Source of the DNA: Neckera pumila | Taxonomy: Eukaryota > Streptophyta > Bryopsida > Hypnales > Neckeraceae | NCBI GenBank assembly: GCA_963969595.1 | Contig: OZ018408.1 | Coordinates: 36,084,108 to 36,148,107, forward strand | Direction: 5' to 3' | DNA: 64,000 nucleotides | Part shown: piece after piece, positions 60,355 to 64,000 of the stretch | Position numbering within the stretch: position 1 is the first letter of the stretch | How the letters are laid out: the number at the start of each line of letters is the position of its first letter | The notes under the pieces: model-generated | Told to the model about the DNA's origin: nothing | The model's input: only the letters and a program-made list of their open reading frames with translations | Databases searched by the model: none | Program-made: the position numbers and the translations under genes

Positions 60355-60591
60355 CACTATAAGAAACCCACGTTTTAGGTGACATTAGCATAACCTAAGC
60401 AAACGCATTTTTGTGGACGCAAAATAAAACAACTTGTGTTTTTATATCAATAATAACGTCCAAGGTAATATCTAGATGTTACATTGGACGTTATTATTGA
60501 CATAAAACACAAGTTGTTTTATTTTGCGTCCACAAAAATGCGTCTGCTTAGATTATGCTAACGTCACCTAAAACGCGGATTTCTTATAGTG
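60355..60591. mobile_element. CACTA-type foldback MITE, near-perfect hairpin
   Basis: The element (237 bp) begins CACTATAAGAAA and ends TTTCTTATAGTG. It is an almost perfect inverted repeat with arms of about 110 bp and a short centre ('gtccaaggtaatatctagatg'-type region split below 20 bases: centre near 60462-60484). Flanking triplets are AAA/TAA. It shares termini and the 'aggtgac' block with the MITE at 28727. A transcript through it would fold into a long, well-paired hairpin. Confidence 0.85.
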
Positions 60592-60594
60592 TAA

Positions 60595-61161
60595 TGAACT
60601 CTAATACCAACACCTCATCTTTTCATACATTTAATTAGAAAGTGGTTTAAGCATGACTTGGCTACATGTCTATGGCGACTCATCTTTGAATGGAAATAGG
60701 GTTGTCTACTGCCCCTCAATGGTGGTCTACAGCCTCCGACTTTGAATGATTTCTTACGAAATCATCATACACTAAGTGGCCAACCAAGTGGTTTGCAACC
60801 TCCCACTTTGAAACTGCTCTCAAGCGCAATGCATTGGACCACAGACCCCCAGCCCACATCATTGCAAGCCTGAGCTATTCTTGTTGAGCTAGCAAGAATC
60901 AAACATTATTGAATCCTATGTACTTGAGTCTTCTGTACTTGAGTCCTCTTTGTAAAAAATATGAGCACAAGGATTTATCTGGCATGAACTTTCTTAGCAC
61001 TGATATACAGAAGAAGCCACAGCCAAGGATACCTGTTGCTGAGGACTCGCTGCAAATTTGCAAATCCTTTCTTTTGAGACCCGGCATTGACATCATTCCC
61101 AGACCGAGAGGGAATCCAGGAAAGTCTGACCTTAGTAAACGAGCGCCAGATGCTGATATAG
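60595..61161. other. Spacer with a coding-like stretch
   Basis: Both strands are open over parts of 60899-61160 and composition is less AT-rich than the surroundings. The stretch is interrupted by the Harbinger-type element that starts at 61165. I recognise no protein family in it. Confidence 0.25.
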
Positions 61162-61653
61162 TAAGGGCCTCTTCACACTATGGTTGTCCAAGTCGAGAGG
61201 CCGTGGGATTGAGAGTCCAAACTTTTGGTGAGAGTCCAAAGAAATGAGCAATAAATGATAGGTTTTGGAGCCTTTGGCTGGCCATAGTGTGAAGCTTTCA
61301 AAGGAAAAGACCAAAGTCCAAACCTATACCATTTGTTAGACTTCTATCCTTCTTTCTCCACATTCGTCCATCCAATTTTTGAAATTCCCTATGAAGCTTC
61401 ACGCATATGGCAATTTTTTCAAGCAAAAGCTAAAAAAACATGAGAAAAGGGTCATAAATGGCCTTGGAAAAAAATCACAGCACATACACTCATCATCAAA
61501 TAAGGAATATGAAGGGTATAAATGGAATAAGGGGATGGCATTGGAATAAGAAGGAGGCATCCTATGCAAAGGGAATGCAAAGGGAAGTAGGTTCATTGAA
61601 TGCAAAGACTCCCCATTGTCATAGTGGAGACTAGGTTTCAAACCCCAACGGCG

Positions 61654-61691
61654 ACAAATAACAAATAACAAATAACAAATAACAAATAACA
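61654..61691 (+). repeat. (AAATAAC)n microsatellite
   Basis: About five head-to-tail units of a 7-bp motif lie within the Harbinger-type element. Confidence 0.9.
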
Positions 61692-61790
61692 CAAAGAGAG
61701 GAGAGAAGAGAGAAGCATTTCTGTCTTGCAAAAAACAGTCCACAGAGATCTAGCGGCTGAGATCTTGTCAGTTTCAATGAATGTCCGTCA

Positions 61791-61871
61791 AAAATTCAAT
61801 GGACTCTCAAGGAGAGTTTGGGTCCTGCAAAATGCAGGACCCAAACTCTCCTTGAGAGTCCATCGAATTTT
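61791..61871. repeat. Near-perfect hairpin, 39-bp arms and 3-base loop
   Basis: Arms 61791-61829 and 61833-61871 pair with a single mismatch around the loop AAA. The stem core includes 'gagagtttgggtcctgca' against 'tgcaggacccaaactctc'. This is an unusually tight, recent-looking palindrome inside the Harbinger-type element. Confidence 0.95.
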
Positions 61872-62137
61872 TCTACCATGTAAGCATTTTTCTGCCATAT
61901 AGGCAGTTTTGAGGGCAACAGACTTTGGATTGTGCCGCCTAGTGTGAAGGCTCAAGAGGCCAAACTTTGGGGGGTTATGAAATCTGATTGGTGGAAACCG
62001 ACGGCCGTAGTATGAAGTGGCCCTAAGAGTCTGATTCCAATAAGCAATGCCAGACATATTATGAAAAAATAAACAAATCCAATTTGTCAAATCTAAGGCA
62101 GACGCTCCAGATTCAGGAGGATCATCTTCAAACGACA

Positions 62138-62922
62138 TAAACCCCTAAAGGACCGGTTGTCCCCTCGGGGGACAATTTGGGTCTGGGCAGGTTCCTATTG
62201 TCTCAATTTTTCATGATATTTTGGGGGATTTTTTGAGGTTGTATATTTTTGCAAGAGCTTTGTAAATATATAATTTTTATTTTAACTGATGCTCGGTTGC
62301 AAAAGTTATGGCACAATAAGCAAAAATGGAATTCGGCGGGCTACACGAAAAAAATCACAAAAAGTCAAAATAATTTTTTTCAATTTTTTGACTCAAAGAT
62401 TATATTCTTGTCTACATGTGAAGCTTTGTTTCATTCAATTTGGACTAATAATGAGAAAGTTATGGACAATATTAGTTTTTTGGGCAATCTAAGCATCTTC
62501 TTGAAAAAATAACTTGTAGAATTCGTTTTTCAATGCAATTCTTAGAATTTTTCAAAAAAAATTGTTAGACAAGGTTGGATTTTCTTGCTAGAACAATCTC
62601 ACCATTGAAATTGTTGTGATTCAATTCCATCTAAAAGCTATTAACAATTTATTTTTTTCTTCAATCTTGAACCCACCTCTACTCAACAGTTTTTTAATGA
62701 GTGAAAATTAAGTGCTTTTTATCCTAAATTTTATTGGGAGATTCTCAACTCAACTACTTAACAAAAATAAGTAGAAAATCAAAATCCATAGTGCAAAAAA
62801 TTTGAACTAAAATGATTCAAAGCCAGAAAATCTAGTCAAGCAAGGTGGAAAAAAACTTGTTTTCTTCACTTTAAATGCATGTATCTTGCAATCTACATGG
62901 TCAAAGATTCTGAATTTTCTTC

Positions 62923-63015
<93 letters not shown>

Positions 63016-63146
63016 TGATTAAATATAAGATTTTATGGTTGGATATGCAAAAAAAATAAAAATTTAAACTCTTTTCTCTTTGCAATAGAAATGATAGTTT
63101 TGAGTGGTTTTTGGTAGGAAAATCACCTTGGTCCTTTAGGGGTTAA
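62138..63146 (+). mobile_element. TTAA element, subfamily B copy 6
   Basis: The body is 62142-63142 (1001 bp; about 914 bp without its TA tract). The left end CCCCTAAAGGACCGGTTG follows TAAA (decayed TTAA), and the right end GGTCCTTTAGGGG precedes TTAA (63143-63146). It lies some 30 bp beyond the donor of the S-acyltransferase exon at 63173-63257, hence probably in that gene's intron. Confidence 0.8.
62928..63014. repeat. (TA)n microsatellite, 87 bp
   Basis: An uninterrupted alternating AT tract lies inside B copy 6, at a place where other B copies have 'ccacacattcttacac'. It accounts for this copy's greater length. Confidence 0.95.
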
Positions 63147-63172
63147 GTAATTGTATGTGTAAATAGCCATAC

Positions 63173-64000
63173 CAAGTACATAAAGACAGCTGAACAATGT
63201 GAACACAAGAACAAGGATAAAGTATCTATGATTGTTTGCATCCACGCAATTGCCAATCTGCAAAGAATTAACAAATGGGGGGCAAAAATCTCTTCCACAA
63301 GAAGTCCGACTCTAATGAACACACTTCACATTTTACTTGCCACGTTTGTCTAGAAGCCTCACCTCAAAAGAAACTTATCAAGATTGGAAAGCTGCAATTG
63401 CATCGTAACCTCTCTACCCCATGTTCATATTAGATGCTTGCCAAATCCTACATTACAAGTTGTGATGGGATACAGTAAGAGCTGATCCCTCAGCAAGTAT
63501 GCCTCAAAAGAAAAGAGTTGTGATGAGAGCATGAGTACTTATATATATGATTGAACTATTCATATAAGTGTATATTAGGTGCCGATTAACCCTTGAACGC
63601 CGACGAGGACGTTCTGCGTCCTTTGAATGACAAAGAATCTTTCCCTACAGGACAGAAGTGCAATTTTTCATCCTTAGTATTCGGAGTGGAAAGGAAGATC
63701 TTCAAGAGTTCTTTGACTTCCAATGAATATATTAGGCTTTTTCAAAGTAGATTATGTCACACGGAATCACAATACATGATTTCCACGGCTACCGGTCTGT
63801 CCTTCAAGGGTTAAGAAACAAAATCCTGCTGAAAGAGGCAAAGCGTACAAAGATCACGCTCACATACAAAGGGGTAGTGATGATCCATCTCCATGATGCA
63901 GGCTCTGCACGTGCGACAATGATGAGCAGCAGGATGCTTGGGTTTCTGACAATGAGAACAAAACTTGTAATCCTCGAGCTAGCTGGTCCACCTCTATTGA
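63173..64000 (-). CDS. DHHC-type protein S-acyltransferase, partial, DHHY
   Basis: Two minus-strand exons are visible. Exon 63978-63868 (37 codons, AG before, GTATGT after) encodes the Cys-rich domain: FCSHCQKPK, HHCRTCRACIMEMDHH, then Tyr-Pro-Phe. Exon 63257-63173 continues IGNCVDANNHRYF and a hydrophobic segment (ILVLVFTLFSCLYVL), a membrane helix. This order (DHHCPF, then IGNCVG.NNH, then helix) is that of plant S-acyltransferases, which palmitoylate membrane proteins. The catalytic Cys of DHHC is Tyr here (TAC at 63876-63874, one base from TGC). NCVG also reads NCVD. The gene may be a pseudogene or a non-canonical family member. The rest lies outside the window or is unrecognised; the intron between the exons holds a TTAA element. 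Confidence 0.75.
63585..63814 (+). mobile_element. TTAA element, subfamily E (222-bp MITE)
   Basis: The body 63589-63810 lies between intact TTAA at 63585-63588 and 63811-63814. Termini are CCCTTGAACG and, inverted, CCCTTGAAGG. It lies within the intron between the two S-acyltransferase exons. An open frame covering it (63593-63814) reads through into the right end and is incidental. Confidence 0.75.

Larger units (their letters stand above)
61162..62026. mobile_element. PIF/Harbinger (Tourist-like) element with TAA duplication
   Basis: The body 61165-62023 (859 bp) begins GGGCCTCTTCACACTATGG and ends with the inverse of GGGCCACTTCATACTACGG, flanked by TAA on both sides. A TWA triplet duplication plus GGG...CCC ends is the PIF/Harbinger pattern. 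No transposase is encoded. It contains a 7-bp microsatellite and a near-perfect hairpin (61791-61871). Confidence 0.75.

Noticed and set aside
62807..63085. Minus-strand frame rich in Ile-Tyr
   Set aside because: It is generated by the (TA)n tract.
63593..63814. A 73-codon frame at the right edge
   Set aside because: It coincides with the boundaries of the E element and reads its terminal repeats; no family resemblance.

Overview
The window looks like nuclear DNA of a green plant (streptophyte), probably a seedless plant or other lineage with a repeat-rich genome. The evidence is two well-resolved multi-exon genes with plant-type proteins and short GT-AG introns: a RABB1/Rab2 GTPase (plus strand, 5253-8046, 6 exons) and a cytosolic-type alanyl-tRNA synthetase (minus strand, 20035-12272, 22 exons). 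Exon DNA is close to balanced in GC, whereas the surrounding DNA is strongly AT-rich. I cannot name the species.

Other coding content is sparse. At 32448-33455 there is a single AT-rich reading frame, with one in-frame stop, that looks like a TET/JBP-type 2-oxoglutarate/Fe(II) dioxygenase of the kind carried by transposons. At 37594-39071 a four-exon gene of unknown function can be assembled with consistent splice phases. At the right edge (63173-63978, minus strand) two exons of a DHHC-type protein S-acyltransferase are visible, with the catalytic Cys of the DHHC motif read as Tyr.

Most of the rest is mobile DNA. The dominant signal is a set of at least fourteen non-autonomous elements bounded by TTAA and CCC...GGG termini, the hallmark of the piggyBac superfamily. 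The two most frequent, related subfamilies (here A and B) are about 0.90-0.93 kb each. A nested copy at 44480-45383 inside another copy, with TTAA on both sides, directly documents TTAA-targeted insertion. Other mobile DNA includes a decayed Tc1/mariner transposase (9152-10218, minus), a decayed LINE reverse transcriptase (about 23520-26650, minus), CACTA-type elements (27199-28304, 28727-28983, 56559-57888, 60355-60591), a PIF/Harbinger (Tourist-like) element with TAA duplications (61165-62023), and several long foldback structures.

Layout: 0-5 kb TTAA elements and AT-rich spacer; 5-8.6 kb Rab2; 8.6-10.3 kb repeats and mariner relic; 12.2-20.1 kb AlaRS; 20.3-32 kb repeats (foldback, LINE, CACTA); 32.4-33.5 kb TET/JBP-like ORF; 37.6-39.1 kb unknown gene; 41.8-54 kb dense A/B element cluster; 54-62 kb CACTA, Harbinger and spacer; 63-64 kb S-acyltransferase exons with two TTAA elements in or next to its introns. 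The genes show no functional linkage to each other; the repeats tie the window together.
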